Of a DNA stretch of 64,000 nt, positions 35,499-44,543 are shown piece by piece; position 1 is the stretch's first letter, and each line of letters begins with the position of its first letter. The notes beneath the pieces were generated by a model that ran no database searches, had not been told where the DNA came from, and saw nothing but the letters and a program-made list of their open reading frames with translations. Source of the DNA: JAHEKB01 sp049115575 (GTDB lineage Bacteria; Bacteroidota; Bacteroidia; NS11-12g; UBA9320); contig JAGDZU010000001.1 of NCBI GenBank assembly GCA_049115575.1, positions 248,001 through 312,000 of the forward strand, in the 5' to 3' direction. Both the position numbers and the translations under genes were made by a program.

Positions 35499-36583
35499 TA
35501 ATTGATGATTTTATTCCACTCTTTTGAAAAGAGCGCTTTATAGGTTTGTTCTGATTCGTGAGCTGCAATTTCTTGATCATTCACTTTTTGGAGAATAAAT
35601 AAGAATGATTTGTCTGTCATATACTCCTCTATTCCCATGAGATTGATTTTTACATCTAAATCTTCCAATTCTTCTTTGCCGAGTGTGACAGATTTTCCAT
35701 CTATAAACAACTGAATTTCAAGTAATTCCTGAAAAGGTAGCTGATTGTATTTAGTCCACTTTTCTACAACAATGATGTTGTCTAGATTCCATTTTGGTAC
35801 ATTAAAATGCGACAGGAAAGCTGTCCCACCAGCATTGAGTATAATCTGTTTATTCTCATTAATGAATGTTTCAAGACTTTTATAGGCAACTGCATTTTCA
35901 GCACTTGCTGAATGATCTGGTGATATTATCTTATACTCTATTAGTTTGGCAGGAATTATCGGATAAAGATTGCGCTTAATCTTGTTGCTTACAATTGCTT
36001 GATCCTTTAGCATAAATGACCTCATTGGTTTCTCTTTAAAATCATCTGTTCCAAATTGAACTAAATCAAAATCGAAATGCATGCTGTGCAAAGCATCCCA
36101 ATAGCTCAGATCTGTGCTGCCATTGGCATTGTTTGGAATATTTCGGTCTTGCATTAAGAGGATTACATCATTGGCATCTATATAACCATAGTTGATTTTT
36201 CTTCCTCCTTTTGTTTCACCAGTGAATGAAAAACCGATTACTCCAAAACTGAAACTTCTCTTATAGATACGCCACAGTTCGTGGATGAAGAAATGTTTGC
36301 TTTCCACAAATGGAACAAATGCGGACTTCTCCATTTCCATAAAACTGTGTTTGTCTATTTGTACCTGTTTGGAAGGGGAGCTCCAAAGTGCAATATCTTC
36401 ACTTAGGATTTTAGCATAAACCAGTCTGTGTATTTCTTTTACAATGTTATATCCTAAACTATCCGCTTGCCTGTCTTTGTCTAAATGAAGTAGGACAGGT
36501 GTGTAATCGTAACCCATAGGTAACTGCGATTTGCACGATATCAGTACAAATATGATTAGTAGACTAGTTAAACGCATTTTCAC
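35498..36583 (-). CDS. Hypothetical lipoprotein
   Basis: A lipoprotein signal ends in LISC at residue 17. The remaining 344 residues show no family I recognise. They look globular and mixed alpha/beta, with several aromatic-rich strands (HFFIHELWRIYKRSFSFG, INYGYIDANDVILLM). The gene overlaps acyl-CoA dehydrogenase by 20 bp and shares one base with the phosphohexomutase start, so it is likely co-transcribed with both. No function is proposed. Confidence 0.75.
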   Translation of the reverse strand: MKMRLTSLLIIFVLISCKSQLPMGYDYTPVLLHLDKDRQADSLGYNIVKEIHRLVYAKILSEDIALWSSPSKQVQIDKHSFMEMEKSAFVPFVESKHFFIHELWRIYKRSFSFGVIGFSFTGETKGGRKINYGYIDANDVILLMQDRNIPNNANGSTDLSYWDALHSMHFDFDLVQFGTDDFKEKPMRSFMLKDQAIVSNKIKRNLYPIIPAKLIEYKIISPDHSASAENAVAYKSLETFINENKQIILNAGGTAFLSHFNVPKWNLDNIIVVEKWTKYNQLPFQELLEIQLFIDGKSVTLGKEELEDLDVKINLMGIEEYMTDKSFLFILQKVNDQEIAAHESEQTYKALFSKEWNKIIN

Positions 36584-37781
36584 CTGTTATTTCCATACCC
36601 ATTATTAATAAATGTATATCATGTGTACCCTCATAGGTTACTACTGATTCCAAATTCATCATATGCCTCATCATTGGATACTCTCCAGTTATTCCCATAC
36701 CTCCATGCATTTGTCTTGCTTCTCTAGCTATATTCATAGCTATTTCTACATTGTTTCTTTTCGCAAGAGAAATTTGTGCAGGGGTAGCCTTGCCTTCGTT
36801 CATTAAGACCCCCAATCTCCAGCAAACCAATTGGGCTTTGGTAATCTCCGTGAGCATTTCAGCCAACTTTTTTTGTTGAAGTTGAAATCCACCAATTGGC
36901 TTACCAAACTGATGTCTTTCCGCTGCATATCTTTTAGCGGAATCATAACAATCCATAGCGGCTCCTATGGCCCCCCAACTAATTCCATATCTAGCCGAAT
37001 TTAAACAGGTTAAGGGTCCTTTCAAGCCTGTCACTCCTGGTAAAATGTTATGCTTGGGAACTCTTACATTGTCAAACACTAGCTCTCCTGTAGTACTTGC
37101 TCTAAGACTCCACTTGCCATGAGTCACAGGAGTACTGAACCCTTCCATTCCTCTTTCAACTACAAGCCCTTGTACTATTCCCTCTGGATTCTTGGCCCAA
37201 ACAACTGCGATATCCGCAAATGGAGCGTTTGAAATCCACATTTTAGCTCCATTGAGAATTACAAAATCTCCATCGTCCTTAAAATGAGTTGTCATTCCAG
37301 CGGGATTAGATCCGTGATCAGGTTCGGTTAATCCAAAACATCCTAAATATTCACCACTAGCCAATTTGGGCAGGAAACGCATTTTTTGATCTTCCGAACC
37401 AAATTTGAAAATGGGATACATCACAAGTGAGCCTTGAACGCTAGCCGTGGATCTTATACCTGAATCACATCGCTCTAATTCTTGCATGGCCAAGCCATAG
37501 CTTATATAGTCCAAGCCTCCGCCGCCATATTTCTCGGGTATTTGTGGCCCAAAACAACCAACTTCTCCTAGTTGAGGTACTATGTGCTTTGGAAAATAAT
37601 TGGTTTCCGCGCAATGCTCAATTATGGGAGATAATTCTCTTTTAACGTATGACCTCACTGCATCTCGAACCATTAGGTGTTCTTCTGTAAAAAGATCATC
37701 CAAATTATAAAAGTCAGGATGTTCAAAATGATCCTTGTCTTTATGCCTTTCTTTCAGTTCGTTTATCTGCGCTTCCGTCAT
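36564..37781 (-). CDS. Acyl-CoA dehydrogenase, glutaryl-CoA dehydrogenase-like
   Basis: This FAD enzyme introduces an alpha-beta double bond into an acyl-CoA; the glutaryl-CoA group also decarboxylates. Visible motifs are CFGLTEPDHGSNPAGM (flavin and substrate binding), WISNAPFADIAVVWAK, the QLQQKKLAEM helix and the catalytic-base region YEGTHDIHLLI. Length is 405 residues from the ATG at 37781 (MTEAQIN); the frame extends upstream to 37874 but crosses the divergent folB start. The glutaryl-CoA subtype is suggested by the active-site region and is less certain than the superfamily. Confidence 0.88.
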   Translation of the reverse strand: MTEAQINELKERHKDKDHFEHPDFYNLDDLFTEEHLMVRDAVRSYVKRELSPIIEHCAETNYFPKHIVPQLGEVGCFGPQIPEKYGGGGLDYISYGLAMQELERCDSGIRSTASVQGSLVMYPIFKFGSEDQKMRFLPKLASGEYLGCFGLTEPDHGSNPAGMTTHFKDDGDFVILNGAKMWISNAPFADIAVVWAKNPEGIVQGLVVERGMEGFSTPVTHGKWSLRASTTGELVFDNVRVPKHNILPGVTGLKGPLTCLNSARYGISWGAIGAAMDCYDSAKRYAAERHQFGKPIGGFQLQQKKLAEMLTEITKAQLVCWRLGVLMNEGKATPAQISLAKRNNVEIAMNIAREARQMHGGMGITGEYPMMRHMMNLESVVTYEGTHDIHLLIMGMEITGENAFN

Positions 37782-37796
37782 ACTTTTGCAAAAGTA
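37781..37796. promoter_or_regulatory. Palindromic pair of opposed -7 elements
   Basis: TACTTTTGCAAAAGTA is a perfect 16-bp palindrome, and each half reads TACTTTTG outward, an exact TAnnTTTG on both strands. It lies between the divergent acyl-CoA dehydrogenase and folB genes. The leftward half would give a leaderless mRNA starting at the dehydrogenase ATG. The rightward half would give a leader of about 20 bases for folB. It could alternatively be an operator for a dimeric regulator. Confidence 0.5.
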
Positions 37797-37815
37797 AATA
37801 TTAAGGCAAGACAGC

Positions 37816-38178
37816 ATGAGCAATGACCAACTAAAGACCGTATTAAGTGTAGATAATATCAGACTAAAGGCCAAGCACGGTTGGTATAGAGAAGAAAGAT
37901 TAATCGGGGGCTATTACTGTATCAACATTCGCATGGAGTCCAGAGCTGCTAAAAGCGAAAGCTTTGACCAATTGGATTCTACAGTAAATTATGAACTTAT
38001 TTATAACAGTGTCATTTCTGTGATGAAAAACGAACACAAATTGATTGAACATTGTTGTAAAGCTATATTTGACCAGCTTAAAAGTTTGGCCGCAAACAAC
38101 ATTTGGACGGTGGAGCTCATCAAAGAGAATCCACCTATTAAATACATTGGAGCCACAAGGTTTAAAATAGAAGGATGA
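37816..38178 (+). CDS. folB: Dihydroneopterin aldolase
   Basis: This enzyme makes 6-hydroxymethyl-dihydropterin in folate synthesis. Family features are present: HGWYREERLIGGYY near 19-32, the DSTVNYELIYN segment, and the catalytic region KLIEHCCKAIFDQL near 75-88. Length of 120 residues is standard. Its stop overlaps the start of the T9SS beta-propeller gene by 4 bp, an unusual pairing. Confidence 0.9.
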   Translation: MSNDQLKTVLSVDNIRLKAKHGWYREERLIGGYYCINIRMESRAAKSESFDQLDSTVNYELIYNSVISVMKNEHKLIEHCCKAIFDQLKSLAANNIWTVELIKENPPIKYIGATRFKIEG

Positions 38179-40742
38179 TAAAAGTACTGAATGCAATACT
38201 AGTTGTAAGTCTCTTTGTAGCTTGTACAAAGCAAAAAGAAGTCAATATAGAAAATCCAACATCTGCTGACTTTGAAATTGAGAGATTAAAAGATCCAAAA
38301 ACAGGTGAAGTTCCTTCACATCTTTTATATCGACTTCTCAATAAAAGAATGGGCGGATTTGCCTATAAAACAGATAAGAAATACCTGAACAGTTGGTACG
38401 CTATTGATGATCATTTTGCAAGTATTGCAGTTTCGAAATTGGCATATGACCCAAACAACACCAATACTTATTATTTCTGCACTGGTGAAGGATGGGGAAA
38501 TGTAGGTGCCCAACGTGGGGCTGGAGTGTGGAAAAGTACGGATGCTGGGAATACATGGACTCAATTGGTTTCAACGGCCGATACTAATACTTTCTTTTAT
38601 TGTCAAGATATGGTGGTCCACCCCTTGAATTCACATGTTTATGTAGCTACAACTAGGGGGCTTATGAGAAGTGAAAATGGAGGCAGTAGCTGGGAGTATG
38701 TATTGGGTGCCAATAACGGAAGCGACAGAGATGCATGTACGGATATTGAAATAGCGGAAAATGGAGATCTATTTGCGAGTATGGGAATATTTAATGCTCA
38801 AGCAGGTCAAGGATCTGATGGCATCTATTATTCCTCAACCGGTGATTCAGGAAGTTGGGAGAAACGAATGAATGGATTTTCTTTATCTGCTTATGCGAGA
38901 ATTGAAATTGCCTGTGCCCCAAGTGACTCCAATGTGATTTATGCTATACCTGAAAGAAACCCAGTTGGCGGCAACAGGAATTTTATAGATGGTATTTACA
39001 GAAGCAATAATCAAGGTTTGAATTGGTTTGCTTTGGCAACTCCTAACAACGATTTAAGTTTAGCAAATACTCAAGGATGGTATGATTTAATCATTAAAGT
39101 GGATCCCAACAATGCCAACATAGCGGTGGCTGGCGGTCTTCATTTATGGAAAACTATTAATGGGGGGCAATCCTGGTTTAGACTAACAAGTGGTAATAGA
39201 AATGGGACTACTTATCCATATGTGCATGTAGATCAGCACGAGGTAATTTTTAGAACATCTGATACCGTGTACTTCACAAATGATGGTGGAATATACAGAA
39301 GTACAAACTTCACATCACCTACTCCAGATTTTGAAAATTTAAATCAAAATTATAATACTACACAGTTCTACTCATCTGCTATTCATCCTGGTGCTTCAGA
39401 GCAGTTCGTTTTAGGAGGCACTCAAGACAATGGATCTAATGGGTCTACAGAAAGCGGAATATCAGATTTCGATAGAATTAGCGGGTCGGATGGAGGTTTT
39501 TCTATTGTTGACTTCGACAATCCCAATTATGTATACACCACCACCCAGAGAAGGAGGGTATACCGTAATTTTCAAGGAACTAGAGAAGAAATCACAAACA
39601 CGAATTTAGTAAATGATAACACGCTTTGGATTAACCCACTTAGCATAGACCCTAACAACGCGCAGAGGTTATATCAAGCGAGTAATATTGGGATTTGGCG
39701 TTTGGATGGTGCTAGAACTGCTACGGAGTTTAGCTGGCAAAGGTGTACACGAGCTTTTGGACCTGTATCAGCCATGGATGTGAGTAAAACCAAGCCTAAC
39801 TTAATTGTCTTTGGAAGGAGTACTAATCAAATTCCATATAAAGTGGAAGACGCCCATGTAACAGATGAGAATTACACTCCCATATCTATGGACAAAAATG
39901 GAGATCTACCAACTGGAGCATATTTGAATTGCATATATATAGACCCTGCGGATGAAGATCACATTATACTGGTATACAGTAATTATGGGGTAGAAAGCGT
40001 GTTTGAAACTCATGATGGAATGGCTAACGATCCTGATTGGGTGAGCGTTGAAGGAAATCTTCCCAACATCCCTATTCGTTGGGCTGTATTGCATCCAGAC
40101 AATCCGGCAGTATGTTACCTAGCTACTGAATTAGGTATGTATTACACAGACAAACTGGATGGTGATTCAACAGTCTGGATAAAAGGAAACAACTCCTTAG
40201 CTAATTTGAGAATGGACATGATAAGGGTACGCGAGAGCGACAATACTTTTGTTATTGGAAGCCACGGAAGAGGTTTGTATACTGGAAAGACAATTCCGGG
40301 AAGCAATGACATTCAATGGATAGAAAGAGGGCCTAGTAATGTTGGAGGAAGAACAAGAACCCTTATGATTGACCCCAACGTGCCAAGCGGCAAGAAGTTA
40401 TGGGCGGGTAGTGTAAGCGGTGGTCTATGGAGTGTAAATGACATAGACTCTGTAAATGAATTTATCATTATAGCTCCTCCTGAAGACAGTATTGACTATT
40501 CTTTGTCTATTTATCCCAACCCAGCTTGGGCATTTGTCTATCTTGAATTTGATGAAGACCTTGAAGGAGAGAGGTCAGTAAGTATATACAATGAATTGGG
40601 GCAGTTGGTGAAGGAAGAGGAATTTGATTTAATTCAAAATAGAATTACTTATACGGTAAGAGATTTGAGTTTTGGATTATACTTCTTTGAATTAAAACAA
40701 GGGGAAGAAACCTTAGTTAAGAAAGTGGTTGTTAATCCATAG
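38175..40742 (+). CDS. Beta-propeller (BNR/VPS10-like) protein with T9SS sorting domain
   Basis: This is a secreted or surface protein of 855 residues. The N-terminal signal ends in FVAC at residue 17, a lipobox. The body has repeated Asp-box or BNR-type motifs (WKSTDAGNTWTQL, MRSENGGSSWEYV, YRSNNQGLNWFAL, WKTINGGQSWFRL), indicating sortilin/VPS10-like beta-propellers. The final 80 or so residues form a type A T9SS C-terminal domain (SIYPNPAWAFVYLEF ... KVVVNP). The combination of lipobox and T9SS domain is uncommon. It is translationally coupled to folB and its end overlaps the convergent sulfotransferase by 11 bp. The function is unknown; binding or glycan recognition is likely. Confidence 0.88.
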   Translation: MIKVLNAILVVSLFVACTKQKEVNIENPTSADFEIERLKDPKTGEVPSHLLYRLLNKRMGGFAYKTDKKYLNSWYAIDDHFASIAVSKLAYDPNNTNTYYFCTGEGWGNVGAQRGAGVWKSTDAGNTWTQLVSTADTNTFFYCQDMVVHPLNSHVYVATTRGLMRSENGGSSWEYVLGANNGSDRDACTDIEIAENGDLFASMGIFNAQAGQGSDGIYYSSTGDSGSWEKRMNGFSLSAYARIEIACAPSDSNVIYAIPERNPVGGNRNFIDGIYRSNNQGLNWFALATPNNDLSLANTQGWYDLIIKVDPNNANIAVAGGLHLWKTINGGQSWFRLTSGNRNGTTYPYVHVDQHEVIFRTSDTVYFTNDGGIYRSTNFTSPTPDFENLNQNYNTTQFYSSAIHPGASEQFVLGGTQDNGSNGSTESGISDFDRISGSDGGFSIVDFDNPNYVYTTTQRRRVYRNFQGTREEITNTNLVNDNTLWINPLSIDPNNAQRLYQASNIGIWRLDGARTATEFSWQRCTRAFGPVSAMDVSKTKPNLIVFGRSTNQIPYKVEDAHVTDENYTPISMDKNGDLPTGAYLNCIYIDPADEDHIILVYSNYGVESVFETHDGMANDPDWVSVEGNLPNIPIRWAVLHPDNPAVCYLATELGMYYTDKLDGDSTVWIKGNNSLANLRMDMIRVRESDNTFVIGSHGRGLYTGKTIPGSNDIQWIERGPSNVGGRTRTLMIDPNVPSGKKLWAGSVSGGLWSVNDIDSVNEFIIIAPPEDSIDYSLSIYPNPAWAFVYLEFDEDLEGERSVSIYNELGQLVKEEEFDLIQNRITYTVRDLSFGLYFFELKQGEETLVKKVVVNP

Positions 40743-41475
40743 GATAACCCAACATCTCTAGTTCTTTCTTAAGAGACATATTCAAGAGTGACTTGGCCCT
40801 AAGAGGTAATTCAGTTTTCCAATTTCCAAGTTTGCCTTCGCGCACAATGCGATCACCAGCAAGGAGGGATACTTTCTTAACCGATTTCAATGACTGATTT
40901 TCTATGGCTTGTGATATTTGACTATTGTCAACTGTAATATCAAGATAGTCCGTAATTTTTTTTATGGATCTTGATGGTTCAGTTCTCAACTCTTCGAAGC
41001 TGATTTTAAGGATGTCATTATCTTTTAAATAAGGTTTTAAATGTTCTGACCATGGAAGACCCAATGCTTTTGCAAAACGGGTGTTGCCAGTAACTATATC
41101 TTCACTCATTTTTAGTTTCATAGAAGGAAGAATAAAGTTCTTTTCATAGAAACCATAGGCATAATTAATCAAAGGAAGCCTAAATAGTTTCGATACGGGT
41201 TTTTGAAAAAAGTAAGCACCACTTACTGCAATATCTCTTGGGTCTCTGTAAAGATAAATGCACTTGTGAACCCGTTCTTGCTTTCTGAGATTCTCATAAG
41301 AAATGTGACTTTTATAACAACAGTAATCGCTTTCCCTATCTAAACCTTCTGTTGCTGGATCATCATGTGAAGCATTCCAATAACCCTTTACAGGAGCTTG
41401 CAATACTTCTCCGACCAATCGACTTAACCAAGTTGTTCCGCTTTTAGGATAACCGATGATCAGTATATTCTTCAT
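40732..41475 (-). CDS. PAPS-dependent sulfotransferase, Sulfotransfer_1 type
   Basis: The 5'-phosphosulfate loop is YPKSGTTWLSRLVGEVL at 9-25. The 3'-phosphate-binding residues are Arg77 and Ser85 in YRDPRDIAVSGAYFF. The C-terminal GxxGxWK motif appears as GKLGNWK. These are the hallmarks of cytosolic-type sulfotransferases. Length is 247 residues. Acceptor unknown. It starts four bases after the fabI stop in the same direction, so it may be co-transcribed with it. Confidence 0.88.
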   Translation of the reverse strand: MKNILIIGYPKSGTTWLSRLVGEVLQAPVKGYWNASHDDPATEGLDRESDYCCYKSHISYENLRKQERVHKCIYLYRDPRDIAVSGAYFFQKPVSKLFRLPLINYAYGFYEKNFILPSMKLKMSEDIVTGNTRFAKALGLPWSEHLKPYLKDNDILKISFEELRTEPSRSIKKITDYLDITVDNSQISQAIENQSLKSVKKVSLLAGDRIVREGKLGNWKTELPLRAKSLLNMSLKKELEMLGYPMD

Positions 41476-41478
41476 GAA

Positions 41479-42279
41479 TTAGCGCAATACTTCATTGCTC
41501 ACACCAGTGAATGAGAATCCACCATCGTGAAATAGATTTTGCATAGTTACCATTTTGGTCAAATCAGAAAAAAGACTGATGCAATAGTTTGCACAATCAT
41601 TGGCATCTGCATTTCCAAGTGGAGACATTTTTTCTGCATAACTAACAAAATCGTCAAACCCTTTTACCCCACTGCCAGCTGTAGTTACGGTAGGAGATTG
41701 AGAAATGGTATTTACTCGAACATTTTTGAACTTGCCGTAGTGAAAACCAAATGACCTTGCAATGCTTTCTAACAACGCTTTTGATTCAGCCATTTCACTG
41801 TAGTCAGGAAAAACCCTTTGAGCTGCTATATAAGTCAATCCCAAAACGGAGCCCCATTCATTCAGAGCATCTTTTTGATAACATGCTTGTAGCATTTTGT
41901 GAAAAGACAATGCAGAAATATCATATGTTTTATGCGTCCAGTCATAATTGAGATTGGTGTATTCTCTTTTCTTTCTCACGTTCAAACTCATCCCAATGGA
42001 ATGAAGCATAAAGTCAAACTTTCCTCCAAAAACCTCCATAGACTGATCAATTAAAGAAAGCACATCGTCATTGTTGGTTACATCACAACTGATTACTTGT
42101 GCATTGGTTTTTTCGGCCAATTCATTTATGGTGCCCATGCGGAGTGCAATAGGTGCATTTGACAAAACAATTTCAGCACCTTGCTCTACGCATTTTTCAG
42201 CAACTTTCCAGGCAATGGAGTTACTGTCTAAGGCTCCAGTGATAATTCCCTTTTTTCCTTTGAGTAAATTGTTTGACAT
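41479..42279 (-). CDS. fabI: Enoyl-ACP reductase (NADH)
   Basis: This short-chain dehydrogenase-fold enzyme catalyses the last step of each fatty-acid elongation cycle. The nucleotide-binding motif is the FabI variant GALDSNSIAWKVA near 12-24, and the catalytic Y-x6-K is YSEMAESK. Conserved SIGM and SQSPTVTTAGSGV segments are present. Length is 266 residues from the ATG at 42279 (MSNNLLKGKKG); the frame is open seven codons farther. It is divergent from the alpha/beta hydrolase gene. Confidence 0.95.
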   Translation of the reverse strand: MSNNLLKGKKGIITGALDSNSIAWKVAEKCVEQGAEIVLSNAPIALRMGTINELAEKTNAQVISCDVTNNDDVLSLIDQSMEVFGGKFDFMLHSIGMSLNVRKKREYTNLNYDWTHKTYDISALSFHKMLQACYQKDALNEWGSVLGLTYIAAQRVFPDYSEMAESKALLESIARSFGFHYGKFKNVRVNTISQSPTVTTAGSGVKGFDDFVSYAEKMSPLGNADANDCANYCISLFSDLTKMVTMQNLFHDGGFSFTGVSNEVLR

Positions 42280-42294
42280 ATGCGTTCTTTTCTT

Positions 42295-42324
42295 TTGCAA
42301 TGTTAGAAAAATAAAACATTTTTG
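42295..42324 (+). promoter_or_regulatory. Putative promoter of the alpha/beta hydrolase gene
   Basis: TTG at 42295-42297, a 19-base spacer and CATTTTTG at 42317-42324 match the Bacteroidota pattern with one mismatch in TAnnTTTG. The -7 element ends 7 bases before the ATG at 42332. Confidence 0.5.
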
Positions 42325-42331
42325 AACGCTT

Positions 42332-43099
42332 ATGAAGCTGCTTTTTTACACTGTCCTCGGCATACTTATGACTTCTGCTTGTCAACAGAAAACGGAAGGG
42401 GATGCTAATGGATCCAAAACCAAGTCAGCCTTTGAGGCTGGAACTAAGACTAAAGTTAATTTTAATTCTTTAGATGGTTTGAACATATCCGCAGATTATT
42501 ATGCAGCTGAGAATTCAGATAAGGTAGTTATTTTATGCCATCAAGCGGGCTTTAGCCGAGGTGCATATAGAGACATTGCGCCACGCCTGGTAGATGCCGG
42601 TTTTGATTGCATGGCTGTTGACTTGAGAAGTGGCAATATTGCTAACGAGGTGATTAATGAAACTCATATAGAAGCGGTAAAGAATGAAGTTGGGACAGAC
42701 TACCAAGACGCTGCTCAAGACATAAAAGCTGCAATTAACTATGTAAAAGAAAAAACAGGTAAAAAAGTGGTTCTTTGGGGGAGTTCATACTCTGCTACTT
42801 TGGTGTTGGTTGAAGGCAGAGATAACCCCAATGTGGTTAAAGTGGTTGCTATAAGTCCTGGAATCTATTTCAGTTCTGAATCCACCTTGAGAAATGCTGT
42901 AGTGGGCTATTCCAAGCCAGTGTTTGTCACCTGTTCTCGAAGCGAAGAAGCCATTGCAAAGCAATTAGTTTTGGCTATTCAAGAGCCATATTTAAATTTT
43001 GAATTACCTGAATTAGAAGGAGACCATGGTTCAAAAATGTTTTGGGTACAAAACGAGCAAATTAATGCACTCTTTCAGAAAATAATTGACTTCATCTAA
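42332..43099 (+). CDS. Alpha/beta hydrolase lipoprotein
   Basis: A lipoprotein signal ends in TSAC at residue 17. The alpha/beta hydrolase fold is recognisable: the strand and oxyanion region VVILCHQAGFSRGAY near 66-80, the nucleophile elbow GSSYSA near 150-155, and a C-terminal EGDHGSKMF that supplies the catalytic His. Length is 255 residues. The dienelactone-hydrolase-like or thioesterase subtype is not certain. It converges on the small T9SS gene with an 8-bp overlap. Confidence 0.82.
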   Translation: MKLLFYTVLGILMTSACQQKTEGDANGSKTKSAFEAGTKTKVNFNSLDGLNISADYYAAENSDKVVILCHQAGFSRGAYRDIAPRLVDAGFDCMAVDLRSGNIANEVINETHIEAVKNEVGTDYQDAAQDIKAAINYVKEKTGKKVVLWGSSYSATLVLVEGRDNPNVVKVVAISPGIYFSSESTLRNAVVGYSKPVFVTCSRSEEAIAKQLVLAIQEPYLNFELPELEGDHGSKMFWVQNEQINALFQKIIDFI

Positions 43100-43718
43100 T
43101 TACCTTAAGCACATCTATCAGCTGCTCATCTCGATAAATTCTGCATATAAACATTCCTTGAGGTAAAAGCAATTCGCCAATGGGATAACTTGATTCTATG
43201 GTAGTTAACTCTGTTTGTAACTGAGCTTGCGAATTATATATTTCAATTCTTACCACATCAGCCTTTGTATTCACAAAGTGCAACACACTATTTTTTTGAA
43301 TTGGGTTGGGTATGACTTTGGATTTGCTAATGCTCAAAACAAAAACTTCTGTTATGTATGATAAACCAAAGTTGCCTAAATCAAGACGCGCATAATTCAA
43401 CTTGTTTAAGAATGGACTGTCTACTAAAAGGCTATAATCTTTTTCCGAAAAATCACCACAGATTCCGTAGTATATGCCTTTGGTTATGAAGTTTGAGGTA
43501 TCGGTAGCTAGTTGAATTTCTATATCCTGACAACTGAATCCGGCTTTAGTTGTCCAGCTAACCAAAAGGCTTTCACCTACTACATTGGCCTTTAAATTCT
43601 TTACATATGGATGGCTGTCTTGAGCCTGTGTTTGAACGCTCAAAAGAATGACCAAAAGCATCATGCTCAATCTAAATCGAATAGCTAGCGGTATTTTCCT
43701 AATTTTGCTTGCTCGCAT
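43092..43718 (-). CDS. Small secreted protein with T9SS sorting domain
   Basis: The chosen start at 43718 gives a basic n-region and a hydrophobic signal segment ending in VQTQAQ. The middle 100 residues form a fibronectin-like or beta-sandwich domain (VVGESLLVSWTTKAGFSCQDIEIQ). The C-terminal 70 residues look like a T9SS type A domain (VIPNPIQKNSVLHFVN, then PQGMFICRIYRDEQLIDVLKV). Only about 209 residues in all, small for a T9SS cargo. Its ATG is back to back with the kdsA ATG (CATATG at 43716-43721). A later Met pair near 43664 is an alternative start but would weaken the signal peptide. Confidence 0.75.
   Translation of the reverse strand: MRASKIRKIPLAIRFRLSMMLLVILLSVQTQAQDSHPYVKNLKANVVGESLLVSWTTKAGFSCQDIEIQLATDTSNFITKGIYYGICGDFSEKDYSLLVDSPFLNKLNYARLDLGNFGLSYITEVFVLSISKSKVIPNPIQKNSVLHFVNTKADVVRIEIYNSQAQLQTELTTIESSYPIGELLLPQGMFICRIYRDEQLIDVLKVIR
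43700..43707 (+). promoter_or_regulatory. Putative -7 element of kdsA
   Basis: TAATTTTG matches TAnnTTTG exactly, 11 bases before the kdsA ATG, and lies inside the N-terminal coding region of the divergent T9SS gene. No TTG is found at the ideal -33 distance. Confidence 0.4.
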
Positions 43719-44540
43719 ATGGCTGCATCTACTATATCTCAAACTCTGGAATCCATACTTCAAAAGTCAGACCTTTTTCTATTGGCAGGACCTTGTGTAG
43801 TTGAATCCGAGGAACTCTGTCTTAATGTGGCAGAGAATTTAAAGGAAACTACGGATAAGTTGGGCATTCCTTACGTCTTTAAGGCGTCATACCGTAAAGC
43901 AAATAGAACTAAAACTGATTCTTTTACTGGCATAGGTGATGAAAAAGCATTGAGAATTTTAGAAAAAGTGAAAAGGGAATTTGAACTACCTATTGTTACA
44001 GATGTGCATGAAAGTCAGGAAGTTGGTCAGGTTGCTGAAGTAGCAGATATACTTCAGATTCCAGCCTTTCTTTTCAGGCAAACGGCTTTATTGGAAGCAG
44101 CAGCACGTTCTGGAAAAATAGTGAACATAAAGAAAGGTCAATTTGCCGCAGCAGAAGCGATGAAGTTTGCCGCGCAGAAAATTGAGCATGAAAAAAACTC
44201 CAATATCATTCTTACCGAAAGAGGCAATATGTTTGGCTATGGCGATATGATAGTGGATTATAGAAATATCTATTGGATGAAACAATTAGGTTACCCCGTT
44301 GTGATGGATTGCACCCATGCTCTTCAACAGCCGAATAATAGCACTGGAGTGACGGGTGGAATACCGGAATTGATAGAGCCAATTGCCAAAGCTGCTGTAG
44401 CTTGTGGAGCAGATGGTTTATTCTTAGAGACACATCCCGATCCTTCAGTTGCCATGAGTGATGGTGCCAATATGATAGAATTGGCTAAAGTGGAAGATTT
44501 ACTACTGAAACTATTGAGAATTAGGTCGGCACTTGACTAA
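43719..44540 (+). CDS. kdsA: 3-deoxy-8-phosphooctulonate synthase
   Basis: This enzyme condenses phosphoenolpyruvate with arabinose 5-phosphate to make KDO 8-phosphate for lipopolysaccharide. Motifs include LAGPCVVES, FKASYRKANRTKTDSFTG, VTDVHES, IPAFLFRQTALLEAA, NIKKGQF, DCTHALQQPNN and ETHPDPSVAMSDGANM. Length of 273 residues is standard. Presence of the gene shows that the cell makes a KDO-containing outer membrane. It is followed by a strong hairpin terminator. Confidence 0.96.
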   Translation: MAASTISQTLESILQKSDLFLLAGPCVVESEELCLNVAENLKETTDKLGIPYVFKASYRKANRTKTDSFTGIGDEKALRILEKVKREFELPIVTDVHESQEVGQVAEVADILQIPAFLFRQTALLEAAARSGKIVNIKKGQFAAAEAMKFAAQKIEHEKNSNIILTERGNMFGYGDMIVDYRNIYWMKQLGYPVVMDCTHALQQPNNSTGVTGGIPELIEPIAKAAVACGADGLFLETHPDPSVAMSDGANMIELAKVEDLLLKLLRIRSALD

Positions 44541-44543
44541 ATG

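Noticed and set aside
37782..37874. N-terminal extension of the acyl-CoA dehydrogenase
   Set aside because: It runs across the palindromic promoter into the divergent folB gene and does not look like the family N-terminus.
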